A stretch of DNA of 64,000 nt from Arthrobacter sp. FW305-BF8 (GTDB lineage: Bacteria; Actinomycetota; Actinomycetes; Actinomycetales; Micrococcaceae): NCBI RefSeq assembly GCF_021789315.1, contig NZ_CP084561.1, positions 2,294,001 to 2,358,000 on the forward strand, in the 5' to 3' direction. The position numbers and the translations under genes are program-made. Shown here piece by piece: positions 26,866 to 35,160 of the stretch (positions within the stretch are counted from its first letter, which is position 1; each line of letters opens with the position of its first letter). Under the pieces are notes generated by a model that saw only the letters and a list, made by a program, of their open reading frames with translations, was not told the DNA's origin and made no database searches.

Positions 26866-27075
26866 GTGACGCTGCACCGTAGGCTCCTTTTGCCGGGGGA
26901 AGCAGAGCCGGCCCCTGGGTTTAGCCGGATAATGGGTGACGAGCCAGGCTTTGCTGTTGAGCTGGACATTGATGCCGGGAACGGTCAACAGCGTTTTTGG
27001 TTCTGGTTGCCGGAGGAAACCGGCAAGCGCCTTGGTTCCTTTCTGGCCGACACATCGACACCACCAGCTCCGTAG
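26866..27075 (+). CDS. Small hypothetical protein
   Basis: A 69-residue frame starting at GTG 26866 with a balanced, protein-like composition (SRIMGDEPGFAVELDIDAGN, QRFWFWLPEETGKRLGSFLA). It has no signal peptide or transmembrane segment. I do not recognise a family. It is divergent from the TetR gene. Confidence that it is coding is moderate. Confidence 0.45.
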   Translation: MTLHRRLLLPGEAEPAPGFSRIMGDEPGFAVELDIDAGNGQQRFWFWLPEETGKRLGSFLADTSTPPAP

Positions 27076-27213
27076 CAGGTCCTTGGCGGCATCGGTCACA
27101 AGGAGACCTGCTGGCGGTGCGGTACAGGTTTCCCTCAAAAAATGAAGTGCCAAGCTTAAGATTCCCAATGGGGCGCAGAGTCCCAGAGACTTCCGTCGTG
27201 CAAGAATCGCCGC

Positions 27214-27486
27214 ATGGATGAGGATGAGTGGCAGACAAGGCAACAATTGATGATCCACGATGCCTTGGCACAGGCCATGGATCGGCGTGACGAGGTCTTC
27301 CAGATCATTGAAAATTCAGAGGACATAGACGAAGCAATCCGTCGGGTGGGTCAGCTGCTGGGGGTGGGAGAGTTGGGCAGCCGGGCAGTCCTCGACCTGC
27401 AGGCCAGAAGATTCACCCGAGACCAGCGTCAGGCCATCGCTTCGTATGCAGAAGAACTTAGATCAAGGTTGCCTGATGGCCGCTGA
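27214..27486 (+). CDS. Small protein resembling a GyrA/ParC helical segment
   Basis: A 90-residue protein from ATG 27214. The order ALAQAMDRRDEVFQIIENSE, DIDEAIRRVGQLLGV and ELGSRAVLDLQARRFTRDQR resembles the stretch of type II topoisomerase A subunits where a long coiled-coil helix leads into an AILDLRLxRLT-like turn. No catalytic tyrosine or other gyrase domain is present. It could be a stand-alone topoisomerase-interacting protein or a relic; the resemblance is by eye only. It appears intact. Confidence 0.6.
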   Translation: MDEDEWQTRQQLMIHDALAQAMDRRDEVFQIIENSEDIDEAIRRVGQLLGVGELGSRAVLDLQARRFTRDQRQAIASYAEELRSRLPDGR

Positions 27487-27594
27487 AAACTTCTTGTTCT
27501 TGGTCGATCCCTGGTTCCTCGATCGAATGCGTCCGGATTAGTTGCCGGTAAACGTGGCGCGGCTCAGCCATCCGACTTGGCCGGCTTTCCCCTT

Positions 27595-27760
27595 GGTGGA
27601 GTAGCCCAAGGAGCCGAGTGGCGAGGGTGTATTTCACCCGGTGGCCCTTCTCCGCGGCCGCGGCCGCGGTGCCGAGACCGATGAACAGGTGGGATTTACC
27701 GGTCCGGAGTCTCCGATGAGGCCCAGGGACGGGCCCTTGCGCGGGCCCAGGCCCTGCCTG
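27595..27760 (-). pseudogene. istB fragment of another IS21 element
   Basis: Minus-strand frames give GPSLGLIGDSG and, after a frameshift, TGKSHLFIGLGTAAA then EKGHRVKYTLATRLLG, the Walker A region of an IstB subgroup distinct from copies A and B. Nothing of istA or of the ends is directly adjacent. A dispersed IS-end-like motif lies at 28332-28362. Confidence 0.65.
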
Positions 27761-27832
27761 CTGCCACAACCTGGCAGACGGGCTACATCGCGCGAAGCCC
27801 AGCGGCCTGCAGCGGCCTCGGGGAGGATGGCG

Positions 27833-28254
27833 TCAGTTAGCTTTGCTGCGCCCTGCGTTCGCACACATACGCTCGAGAACGCTGACAGCCATGGCGTATT
27901 CATCGGCTCCAACACCTGCCGTGCGGTCGCCCCGCGCCGCCTCCACCAAACCCGTCGCCTTGGTGTGCAGTGCGCTGCCCGAGTTGGTGAGCACCAGGAG
28001 GCCGTCCTGCAGGAACACCAGCTTTCGTTGAACAAGCGATGCCATGTCCTGTTCGTGGGCGCCCATGCCGTCAGCCTGCGTGAAGGGGCGCAGGGCATTG
28101 CCACGGCCGCAGGTGTGGCCGGACCAGAGCTGAGCGTGTTGAGGACCTGCCACTGGCGCCTGGTCAGGCGCAGCCCGGCGAGAGTGGCATCGAGCAACGA
28201 CTCCAGTGCCGCATCCAGCTGCTTCACCCAATATCCGACAGACCTAATCGCCAA
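27833..28254 (-). pseudogene. MarR-family regulator, one-base frameshift
   Basis: The 5' frame gives SVGYWVKQLDAALESLLD and LTRRQWQVLNTLSSGPATPA, the N terminus of a winged-helix MarR protein. A base is missing near 28097; one added base restores GCA-GAT-GCC and joins it to ALRPFTQADGMGAHEQDMAS, LVQRKLVFLQDGLLVLTNSG and a C-terminal helix ending at 27833. The repaired protein would be about 140 residues. It lies between an istB scrap and the catabolic island. Confidence 0.8.
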
Positions 28255-28331
28255 GCCATCGTGGCAGGCCTCAGTGACCCAAACCCACCCCTGCCCCCCG
28301 CCGTCGGTCGGCTGCCCGGAACAAGCCAGAA

Positions 28332-28362
28332 GTGTCAGGTTGAAATCTCGGACCTTCGCAAG
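28332..28362 (+). repeat. Dispersed motif copy 3
   Basis: GTGTCAGGTTGA, AATCTC, GGACC, TT, CGCAAG. It matches 6026-6056 over 31 bp with few differences and 19291-19313 over 23 bp. It sits 7 bp from the stop of the cyclase gene and marks the left edge of the catabolic island. Confidence 0.5.
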
Positions 28363-28368
28363 GGTGTG

Positions 28369-29172
28369 TCACGCGCCGACCAGAGCGAACACGCGGGCTG
28401 GACTGCCGGTTCCACCAACAATCGGCAGCGGGGCGACGATCAGTCCTGCGCCCGCTGCTGGCAGCTGCGTCAGGTTCCGCAGCGAAGTGACGCCATACTT
28501 GTCGTTTCCCAGCAGGTAGTGGTGGGCCGGGAAAGGGGGCTGCTGTCCGGCGGCATTGCCGGCATCAATACCGACGGTTTCCACGCCAACGCCGGACAAC
28601 ACGGACTCCTGGGCGATCCACCGGGCACACTCGACCGTGAATCCGGGGGAGTGGGGGTTGCCGTATTCGTCTTTGTTCAGGAAGGCCTCCCGGGTTTGGG
28701 ACCGTTGGTCCCATCCTGTGCGGACGAGAAGCCAGCCGCCGTCGGGCAGGGGACCATACTCGGACTCCCATTCTTGAATGTGTTGGATATCGACCAGAAA
28801 ATCGGGGTCAGCAGCGGCTTCTGCGGCGACGTCGAGGACGACCGCCGGACCTACGAGCCGCGCGGGCTCGATCTGGGCCACGTCCTTGCCTTCGCGTCCT
28901 GTGGCCCAGTGGGTAGGGGCGTCCAGGTGGGTTCCAATGTGTTCGCCGGTATGAATGTTGTGGTGCTTCCAGAACGGTCCGGGTTCGTTGTAGGCGGAGA
29001 CTTCCTCAAGCGAGAAATCGATGAGGTTCACAAACGGCTCCGGCAACTCCAGGGTGGGGGTGGAGGCGGAGAGGGGCGTAGTTAAGTCCACTACTTGCGT
29101 TTTAGCCGTCCGAAGGTCTTCAAGAAGGGAAGCCAAGCCCGTGCCCGTGTCCGATACAGCACTACGTTCCAT
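28369..29172 (-). CDS. Cyclase-family metal-dependent hydrolase (isatin hydrolase/kynurenine formamidase-like)
   Basis: A 267-residue protein of the cyclase family (PF04199). The metal-binding motif HxGTHxDxPxH appears as HIGTHLDAPTHW near residue 80, with the downstream VGIDAGNAAGQQPPFPAHHY region that closes the active site. Members hydrolyse cyclic or formyl amides: isatin to isatinate, N-formylkynurenine, or heterocycle ring-opening products. AAGGAG lies 5 bp before the ATG. It is divergent from an MHS transporter and near a ThDP enzyme and an anthraniloyl-CoA-type monooxygenase, which favours isatin hydrolase; that assignment is an inference. Confidence 0.85.
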   Translation of the reverse strand: MERSAVSDTGTGLASLLEDLRTAKTQVVDLTTPLSASTPTLELPEPFVNLIDFSLEEVSAYNEPGPFWKHHNIHTGEHIGTHLDAPTHWATGREGKDVAQIEPARLVGPAVVLDVAAEAAADPDFLVDIQHIQEWESEYGPLPDGGWLLVRTGWDQRSQTREAFLNKDEYGNPHSPGFTVECARWIAQESVLSGVGVETVGIDAGNAAGQQPPFPAHHYLLGNDKYGVTSLRNLTQLPAAGAGLIVAPLPIVGGTGSPARVFALVGA

Positions 29173-29512
29173 AACAGCTCCTTGGATGTTGATCTTGGCG
29201 AGGCGGGGTGAGTTGCCGCGCTGGGATTCGCCTCATGGCGAGTTTCTGCGACGTTAGCAGCAGCACGGGCGGTCGGGAACATCTTGTGGCCGTATTTCGT
29301 ACCCCTTACCCAAACCCGCATAGGCCCTGGCAGGTTAGGCATTCGACGGTGGCGGCTGTCGGCGTCAGACTGAAGGTGAGTCATCGTGACGGCTGTCACA
29401 CAAACCGGATCCAAGCTTGAATGCCGCATGCCCCTTTGCGGGGAAGTGGGCGGAGTGGTCCCAGAGTCAGCCCTAAAAAGGCCAAACCAAGTTGGCACCA
29501 AGGAGCAACAAA

Positions 29513-30850
29513 ATGTCCCATCATCATCAGCACCAGCCATCGGCTCAGCGCCCTGGAGTCCGGCGGTACGTTGTTGCCTCTCTTGTGGGCAATGCGCTCG
29601 AGTGGTACGACTTCTTCCTCTACGCCACAGCATCGGCGGTCGTTTTTGGCCACTTGTTCTTTCCTGCAGACACCGACCCGCTGGTGGGAACTATGGCGGC
29701 GTTCGCCGGTTTCGCCGTCGGGTTCGCCGCCCGTCCCGTAGGTGGAATCATCTTCGGCCACATTGGTGACAAACTGGGGCGCAAGCATTCCTTGGTCCTG
29801 ACACTGTCCATCATGGGCGTCAGTACAGCACTTATGGGCCTGCTGCCGACCTACGCGCAAGTGGGGCTGTGGGCACCGACGCTGCTTATCGTTCTTCGCA
29901 TCCTGCAGGGTATCGCCGCGGGCGGTGAATGGGGTGGCGGCGTTCTGCTGATCAGCGAAAATGCGAATCATTCACGCCGGGGCATGCTCTCAGCCTTCAG
30001 CCAGGGCGGAATCTCCCTCGGATTTGTGTTGTCGTCTCTAGCCTTCTTCTTGGCCCAGCTGCTGCCAGAGCCGGAGTTCCTTGCCTGGGGATGGCGTCTG
30101 CCGTTCCTCGTGAGTGTGGTTCTGCTTGGTATTGGCGCCTACATCCGCTTCAAGCTTCCGGAATCCAAGGAATTTAACGAAGTACGTGAGAGCCGTCCCC
30201 AGCACCGGGTCCCCGCTCTGGATGCCTTGCGGGCCCATCCCCGCGAAATCCTCGTGGCCATGGGGTTGCGAGTGGCTGAAAACGGCGGCTCGTACATCTT
30301 CCTTTCCTTCTCCATCGTCTACGGGGTCCATGTGGGAGTGGAGAAGGGCGTTCTTCTGCTGGCCGTGGCAGTGTCAATGCTGGTTTCTTTTGGCACCTAC
30401 GTCTTCTTCGGGTACCTCTCTGACCGGATCGGCCGGCGCCCCGTATACGCGTTTGGTGCGATCGGGATGGGCGTGATGGCCTACCCGTTCTTTGCGATGA
30501 TCGACGCCAACACCCCCGCGGTGGTCATCCTCGCCTTCCTGATCGCTAACGGTGTTTGCCACGGGGCGATGATCGGAACGCAGCCGGCGTTCTTCCATGA
30601 ACTGTTCTCCGCCGAAGTCCGGTACTCGGGCATGGCAATCGCGCACGAAGTAGCAGCCGTCTTCGCCGGCGGTTTCGCGCCCCTGATCGCCACGGCCTTG
30701 TTGCTGAACTCCAATTCCTCCGCGCCGGTGTCGCTGTACCTCATCGGAATGGTAGTCGTAACCCTGATTGCCGTCGCTGCCGCGGGCGGGAAAAAGCGCG
30801 CCGATCAGCACCAGGAAACGGGACAGGCAACTGTTGAAAGCGTGTCCTAA
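29513..30850 (+). CDS. MFS transporter, metabolite:H+ symporter (MHS) family
   Basis: A 445-residue, 12-helix permease related to the one at 905-2266. Signatures are GNALEWYDFFLYATASAVVF, GDKLGRKHSLVLTL and GIAAGGEWGGGVLLISENA. The ATG at 29513 is supported by AAGGAG about 8 bp upstream; an in-frame TTG at 29492 precedes the ribosome-binding site and is rejected. A histidine-rich N terminus (MSHHHQHQ) is unusual. It is divergent from the cyclase gene and 49 bp ahead of the thiolase-like gene, so it probably imports the substrate of the island. Confidence 0.92.
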   Translation: MSHHHQHQPSAQRPGVRRYVVASLVGNALEWYDFFLYATASAVVFGHLFFPADTDPLVGTMAAFAGFAVGFAARPVGGIIFGHIGDKLGRKHSLVLTLSIMGVSTALMGLLPTYAQVGLWAPTLLIVLRILQGIAAGGEWGGGVLLISENANHSRRGMLSAFSQGGISLGFVLSSLAFFLAQLLPEPEFLAWGWRLPFLVSVVLLGIGAYIRFKLPESKEFNEVRESRPQHRVPALDALRAHPREILVAMGLRVAENGGSYIFLSFSIVYGVHVGVEKGVLLLAVAVSMLVSFGTYVFFGYLSDRIGRRPVYAFGAIGMGVMAYPFFAMIDANTPAVVILAFLIANGVCHGAMIGTQPAFFHELFSAEVRYSGMAIAHEVAAVFAGGFAPLIATALLLNSNSSAPVSLYLIGMVVVTLIAVAAAGGKKRADQHQETGQATVESVS

Positions 30851-30899
30851 CGGTCCGCCAGTTCCATCGCAACATTCACAGCCATCAGGAAGGACCGAC

Positions 30900-32039
30900 G
30901 TGACGGCCTCCATCATCGGGACAGGACAATCCCCGTACACCCGACACCCCCATGCAGGGACGGACACATCCCACGTTATTGCCCAGGCCGTCCGGAGCGC
31001 ATTGCTTGAGGCTGGCCTTAAGCCGGGCGACGTTGACGGGTTTGCTGTCTCAAGTTTCACGCTCAACCCCGACCACGCCATCGATCTCGCCTGGCGGATG
31101 GGCCTGCGCCTGACCTGGCTGATGCAGGATACAAACGGCGGAGCCAGCGCGGGCGGAATGCTCCAACACGCCGTTCGGGCCATCGAAGCCGGGGACGCCA
31201 AAGTCATCGTTCTCGCGGCAGGCGACCTGATGGACGGGGCCGCGTTCTCACGGTTGGTGGCGAGCTACAACCGCGCGACCGAGGACCATCTGGCGCCGTT
31301 GCCGATGAGGGGACCGAATGCCTTGTTCGCAATGCTCACGACCCGTCAGATGGAAGCGCTGGGGTTGAGCCGTGAAGATTACGGGCACATCGCCATTGCC
31401 CAGCGCCAGTGGGCTGCCGACAACCCCGCGGCCGTCTACCGGAAACCCCTCACCATGGACGATTACCTCAGCGCCCCGGTTGTTGCCACACCATTGGGCC
31501 GCTACGACTGCGTGCCCCCGGTAACCGGTGCCGACGCCGTGGTCCTAGTCGCCGAACCGCGCAACGGCACACCACGGGCCAAGGTCCTCACGGTGCGTGC
31601 CTCCTATAACGGCGACCAGCAGGCAGGCGACGGACTGGAAACCGGGCTACGAGCATGCGGATCGGCTGGCTGGGAAGAAGCCGGAATCGGCCCGGAGGAG
31701 GTGGACCTGGCCTGCGTCTACGACGATTACCCTTCCATGGTCGTGGCCCAGCTCGCAGACCTGGGCGTAATGCCTGCAGGGGAAGACGCCTCCAATTTCA
31801 TCAAGCGCCACATCTCCACCCGCGACCTGCCAGTGAATACGTCCGGAGGCCAGCTCTCTGCCGGACAGGCAGGAGCCGCCGGCGGAATGCACGGACTTGT
31901 GGAGGCGGCCCGCCAGCTCATGGGCACAGCAGGAGCACGTCAAATTCCGGCCCGCCACGCTGTGGTCAGCGGGTATGGCATGGTCCTGTACCGCTATGGC
32001 GCCTGCGCCACCATGTCGGTGCTGGAGGCCGGAGCATGA
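30900..32039 (+). CDS. Thiolase-like protein (SCP2/Ltp type) lacking the catalytic Cys
   Basis: A 379-residue thiolase fold of the lipid-transfer/Ltp group. GTG 30900 is chosen because AGGAAGGA ends 5 bp upstream. At the position where degradative thiolases carry the nucleophilic Cys the sequence reads NGGASAGG (Ala82). The His of the GHP motif is also missing (SAGQAGAAGG, Gln323). Thus ordinary thiolytic chemistry is unlikely. In steroid side-chain degradation, Cys-less Ltp proteins pair with a DUF35 partner and act as retro-aldolases; here a DUF35 gene overlaps the stop by 4 bp (ATGA), so a similar two-subunit lyase is a fair hypothesis. Confidence 0.85.
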   Translation: MTASIIGTGQSPYTRHPHAGTDTSHVIAQAVRSALLEAGLKPGDVDGFAVSSFTLNPDHAIDLAWRMGLRLTWLMQDTNGGASAGGMLQHAVRAIEAGDAKVIVLAAGDLMDGAAFSRLVASYNRATEDHLAPLPMRGPNALFAMLTTRQMEALGLSREDYGHIAIAQRQWAADNPAAVYRKPLTMDDYLSAPVVATPLGRYDCVPPVTGADAVVLVAEPRNGTPRAKVLTVRASYNGDQQAGDGLETGLRACGSAGWEEAGIGPEEVDLACVYDDYPSMVVAQLADLGVMPAGEDASNFIKRHISTRDLPVNTSGGQLSAGQAGAAGGMHGLVEAARQLMGTAGARQIPARHAVVSGYGMVLYRYGACATMSVLEAGA

Positions 32040-32353
32040 GCGCCCTGGTGCAGGAATGCCGCAGTTGCCGGCACCTTCTTTTCCCCGCCCGGCTGTTCTG
32101 CCCACACTGCGGAGGAGACAGCTTCTCAACAGTGGCTGCAGCCCACGGAACCGTGGAGCAGAGCACGACCCTGGCCGATGGCACCGTCCTGGCAACCTTG
32201 AGCATCCACCGCGGTCCAATGGTCGTCGCACGCCTTACCGGCTCCGGTGCCCAACCGGGCCAAAGCCTGCCCCTGACCAATGACCCAAACGCCGGTTCCG
32301 GCGTCCACGCGTATCTACCTGTCCGCTCCACCGTGAATGAGGATCAGCCATGA
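32036..32353 (+). CDS. DUF35 Zn-ribbon/OB-fold protein, partner of the thiolase-like enzyme
   Basis: A 105-residue protein with an N-terminal zinc ribbon (CRSCRHLLFPARLFCPHC, two CxxC pairs) and a C-terminal OB fold. It overlaps the upstream thiolase-like gene and the downstream ligase gene by ATGA at both ends, so the three are translationally coupled. DUF35 proteins usually bind acyl-CoA and form complexes with thiolase-fold enzymes, contributing to the active site in the Ltp2-type aldolases. Confidence 0.85.
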   Translation: MSALVQECRSCRHLLFPARLFCPHCGGDSFSTVAAAHGTVEQSTTLADGTVLATLSIHRGPMVVARLTGSGAQPGQSLPLTNDPNAGSGVHAYLPVRSTVNEDQP

Positions 32354-33945
32354 ATTCGACACTCGCTGAACGCCGCCAACGTCCACTGACCATCCCGCAG
32401 ATGCTGCTTGAACGCGCTCAGAAAGCTCCATCGGCGCCCCTGTTCCGCTGCGGTGATGTCCGCCGCGACAGCCAGGCCATGGTGGACGCCGTCGCAAGGA
32501 CCGGAGGAACCCTGCGCGGGGCCGGGATCGAGCGCCATCAAACTGTAGCGCTGATGTCCTCGAACCGGACGGAACTGCTGGACCTGATCCTCGGCTGTGC
32601 CTGGATCGGCGCCGTGGCTGTGCCAGTGAATACAGCAAGCCGGGGTGAACAGTTGCGGCACGTGCTGGAGAACTCCGAGGCCTCCCTGGTGGTGGCCGAA
32701 GCCGAACTGCTGGCGCACATCGCAGCAGTGGCACCGGCGAGCCTCAAAGAAGTGTGGGTCCTTGACGGACCTGCTCTCGACGTGGAGGCACCCTTCGAGG
32801 TGCTCTCGCTTCCGGAACCTGGCCCGGCCGTTGACCCGGTGGGCACGGCCCCGGGCGAGGCGGCCGCCATCCTCTACACATCTGGAACGACAGGGGTATC
32901 GAAAGGTGTGTTGTGTCCGCAGGGCCAGTTCTACTGGTGGGCCGTTAACATGTCCGACCAGCTGGGGCTTAGGGCCGATGACGTCCTGTACACCTGCCTG
33001 CCGCTGTTTCACACGAACGCCCTCAACGCTTTCATGCAGGCGGTCGAGTGCGGGGGCGAGTACGTCCTGGGCCCCAGGTTCTCCGCATCCCGTTTCTGGA
33101 CGGACGCGTCGTCGGCCGGAGCCACGGTGACGTATCTCCTGGGAGCCATGGTTGGGATTCTGGCAGGAAAGGATCCCGGGCCCGGCGACCGGGACCACCG
33201 CATCCGTGTGGCCCTGTCTCCTGCAACCCCCGCCCGGCTGGTCGAGCCTTTCCGCGACCGGTTCGGAGTGCTGTTGCTTGACGGTTACGGATCGACGGAA
33301 ACCAACTCGGTGATCGGATCAACCCCGGATCTATGGCGCCCCGGCTACATGGGCAAGGTTCGCCCGGGCTTCTCCATCCGCGTGGTGGACGTCGACGGTG
33401 TCCCGCTCCCCAGCGGCGTGGCCGGTGAGCTGCTGATCCGCAGCGACCAGCCCCACGCCATGGCAACCGGCTACCACGCCATGGCCGACGCAACAACGAA
33501 GGCGTGGCAGGACCTCTGGTTCCACAGCGGAGACCGGGTAGTCGTCGACGAGGACGGCTGGGTTCGGTTCGTAGACCGGATCAAGGACGTCATCCGTCGC
33601 CGCGGGGAAAACATCTCCTCGGTCGAAGTGGAGCAGGCGCTCCGGCAGCACCCTGCCATCCAGGACGCCGCTGTTTACGCCGTCGACTCCGAGTTGGGTG
33701 AGGACGAGGTGATGGCCGCACTTGTTCTTCGGGAGCCTGTTGATTTCGGCGAGCTGTGTGAATTCTGCGCTCCACGGCTGGCGTCGTTTGCCATCCCGCG
33801 CTTCGTGCGCGTCGTAGACCAACTGCCCCAGACCGAGAACGGCAAGGTTCGCAAGCAGGTGCTCAAAGCAGCGGGCCGCGGGGCTGCCCAGTGGGACCGG
33901 GAAGTCGCCCTTTTCCGCCGAACGACCGCAACCGCTGCGCGCTGA
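32350..33945 (+). CDS. AMP-dependent acyl/aryl-CoA synthetase
   Basis: A 531-residue ANL-superfamily ligase. The ATP-binding P-loop is ILYTSGTTGVSKGVL, the adenine motif is LLDGYGSTETNSVIG, the hinge region is FVDRIKDVIRRRGENISSVE, and the C-terminal catalytic Lys lies in QTENGKVRKQVLK. It activates a carboxylic acid to its CoA thioester via an acyl-adenylate in the cytoplasm. The ATG overlaps the DUF35 stop by 4 bp. It is probably responsible for making the CoA ester used by the thiolase-like/DUF35 pair. The substrate is unknown. Confidence 0.9.
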   Translation: MNSTLAERRQRPLTIPQMLLERAQKAPSAPLFRCGDVRRDSQAMVDAVARTGGTLRGAGIERHQTVALMSSNRTELLDLILGCAWIGAVAVPVNTASRGEQLRHVLENSEASLVVAEAELLAHIAAVAPASLKEVWVLDGPALDVEAPFEVLSLPEPGPAVDPVGTAPGEAAAILYTSGTTGVSKGVLCPQGQFYWWAVNMSDQLGLRADDVLYTCLPLFHTNALNAFMQAVECGGEYVLGPRFSASRFWTDASSAGATVTYLLGAMVGILAGKDPGPGDRDHRIRVALSPATPARLVEPFRDRFGVLLLDGYGSTETNSVIGSTPDLWRPGYMGKVRPGFSIRVVDVDGVPLPSGVAGELLIRSDQPHAMATGYHAMADATTKAWQDLWFHSGDRVVVDEDGWVRFVDRIKDVIRRRGENISSVEVEQALRQHPAIQDAAVYAVDSELGEDEVMAALVLREPVDFGELCEFCAPRLASFAIPRFVRVVDQLPQTENGKVRKQVLKAAGRGAAQWDREVALFRRTTATAAR

Positions 33946-34033
33946 CCCCGTCAGGGATAAACCTCGTCTCCTTTGGGCCACGGAGCCAGCAAACGGCACC
34001 GCGACACGGGCAGCGCGCCAGTAGGATGAAGAA

Positions 34034-34996
34034 ATGGATCTGCGGGCGCTGCTGACCACCCACCTGAAGCTGCGTCATCTTGTGATCGTGCTTGCCATTG
34101 CAGAACACGGAAGTCTGGTCCGGGCTGCGGAAGAACTGTATCTGACGCAGCCGGCGATGAGCCGGGCTTTGCGGGAAGCCGAGCACGCTGTGGGAACTTC
34201 GCTGTTCGAACGCACCGGTCGCCGCATGGTACCCACGCTGGCCGGGCAGGCGTGCCTCGAGCACGCCAAGGCCATTGTGGGTCATCTGGGTACCCTGCGG
34301 CGCCGGGTCGACGAGCTCACAGACCCGGAAGCGGGCGTGGTCCGGGTAGGCGCGCACGTTACCGGCGCGAACCTGCTGCTGCCGCGAGCCGTGGCACGGT
34401 TCACCGCCGAGCGGCCCCGGGTGGAGGTCCTGCTGCGGGAGGCGCCGCCCGAAGCCCTGATCCAGGAACTGGGCAGCGGCGATCTGGACCTGCTGGTGGG
34501 CAGGGTTACGGATCATCCCAGTACGGCGCGGCTACGGCTGGTCCCGTTATACAGGGAGGACTTCCGCGTCGTTGCTGCACCATGGCACCCCGTGCACGGC
34601 CTTCCGGAACCCTCCCTGGAGGATCTGGTCGGGCATCCTTGGGTAGTGCCGCTGGCAAACACTCCGCTCCGCGACGAACTCGAGGAGAACTTCCGCAATG
34701 CCGGACTTACGCCTCCCGCACAACGCGTCGAATCCGCAGCTCCTGCCACCGTGCGTACGCTCGTGGCCGAGGAGGGATTCCTTGCCCTCATGCCCGAGTC
34801 GATGGCAGTCGCGGAGCCGCTCCTGCAGATGCTGGGACTGCACCTGGCCGGACTAGCCCAACAAGTGGGTCTATTGCTGCACCCAGACAGGCCATTGACG
34901 CCCAATGCCGCGATGCTTGCCGGAAAACTCCGCGAAGTGGGCGAGGAGATCGGGCGTGGACTCCTCGGTACCACCCCGCCGGTCCCTTCACAGTGA
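34034..34996 (+). CDS. LysR-family transcriptional regulator
   Basis: A 320-residue regulator. The winged helix is LKLRHLVIVLAIAEHGSLVR followed by AAEELYLTQPAMSRALREAE. The effector domain begins GVVRVGAHVTGANLLLPRAV, of the GbpR/CbpR-like group that usually responds to aromatic or sugar-acid inducers. It lies between the ligase gene and the ThDP enzyme gene, all on the same strand; the 164-bp gap to the ThDP gene holds a promoter with the palindrome ACGATCGT. It may activate either flanking operon. Confidence 0.92.
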   Translation: MDLRALLTTHLKLRHLVIVLAIAEHGSLVRAAEELYLTQPAMSRALREAEHAVGTSLFERTGRRMVPTLAGQACLEHAKAIVGHLGTLRRRVDELTDPEAGVVRVGAHVTGANLLLPRAVARFTAERPRVEVLLREAPPEALIQELGSGDLDLLVGRVTDHPSTARLRLVPLYREDFRVVAAPWHPVHGLPEPSLEDLVGHPWVVPLANTPLRDELEENFRNAGLTPPAQRVESAAPATVRTLVAEEGFLALMPESMAVAEPLLQMLGLHLAGLAQQVGLLLHPDRPLTPNAAMLAGKLREVGEEIGRGLLGTTPPVPSQ

Positions 34997-35037
34997 CGGA
35001 CCGCTCGTGGCCGGCACAGGGTGCATGTTTCAAATTA

Positions 35038-35067
35038 TTGACGATCGTAAAAATCTAGCGATAGCAT
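35038..35067 (+). promoter_or_regulatory. Promoter with overlapping operator upstream of the ThDP enzyme gene
   Basis: TTGACG (35038-35043) and TAGCAT (35062-35067), 18 bp apart, form a plausible promoter. The 15-mer TGACGATCGTAAAAA (35039-35053) overlaps the -35 box, contains the palindrome ACGATCGT, and recurs exactly at 38369-38383. A regulator bound there would compete with RNA polymerase. The PaaX protein of the same operon is the prime candidate. Confidence 0.6.
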
Positions 35068-35160
35068 GGGCTTTAGACGAATCACCCGGCTGCGACACTG
35101 ACGTCGACCGCTTCCGCTTCCGCGTGTTGCCCCCATGCTGTTCCCAAAGGAGAAGAGACA

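Noticed and set aside
6961..28254. Programmed frameshifting as explanation for broken istA and MarR
   Set aside because: No slippery heptamer or downstream structure is evident, MarR genes are not frameshifted in this way, and single-base repair at non-homopolymer sites restores normal proteins; mutation is simpler.
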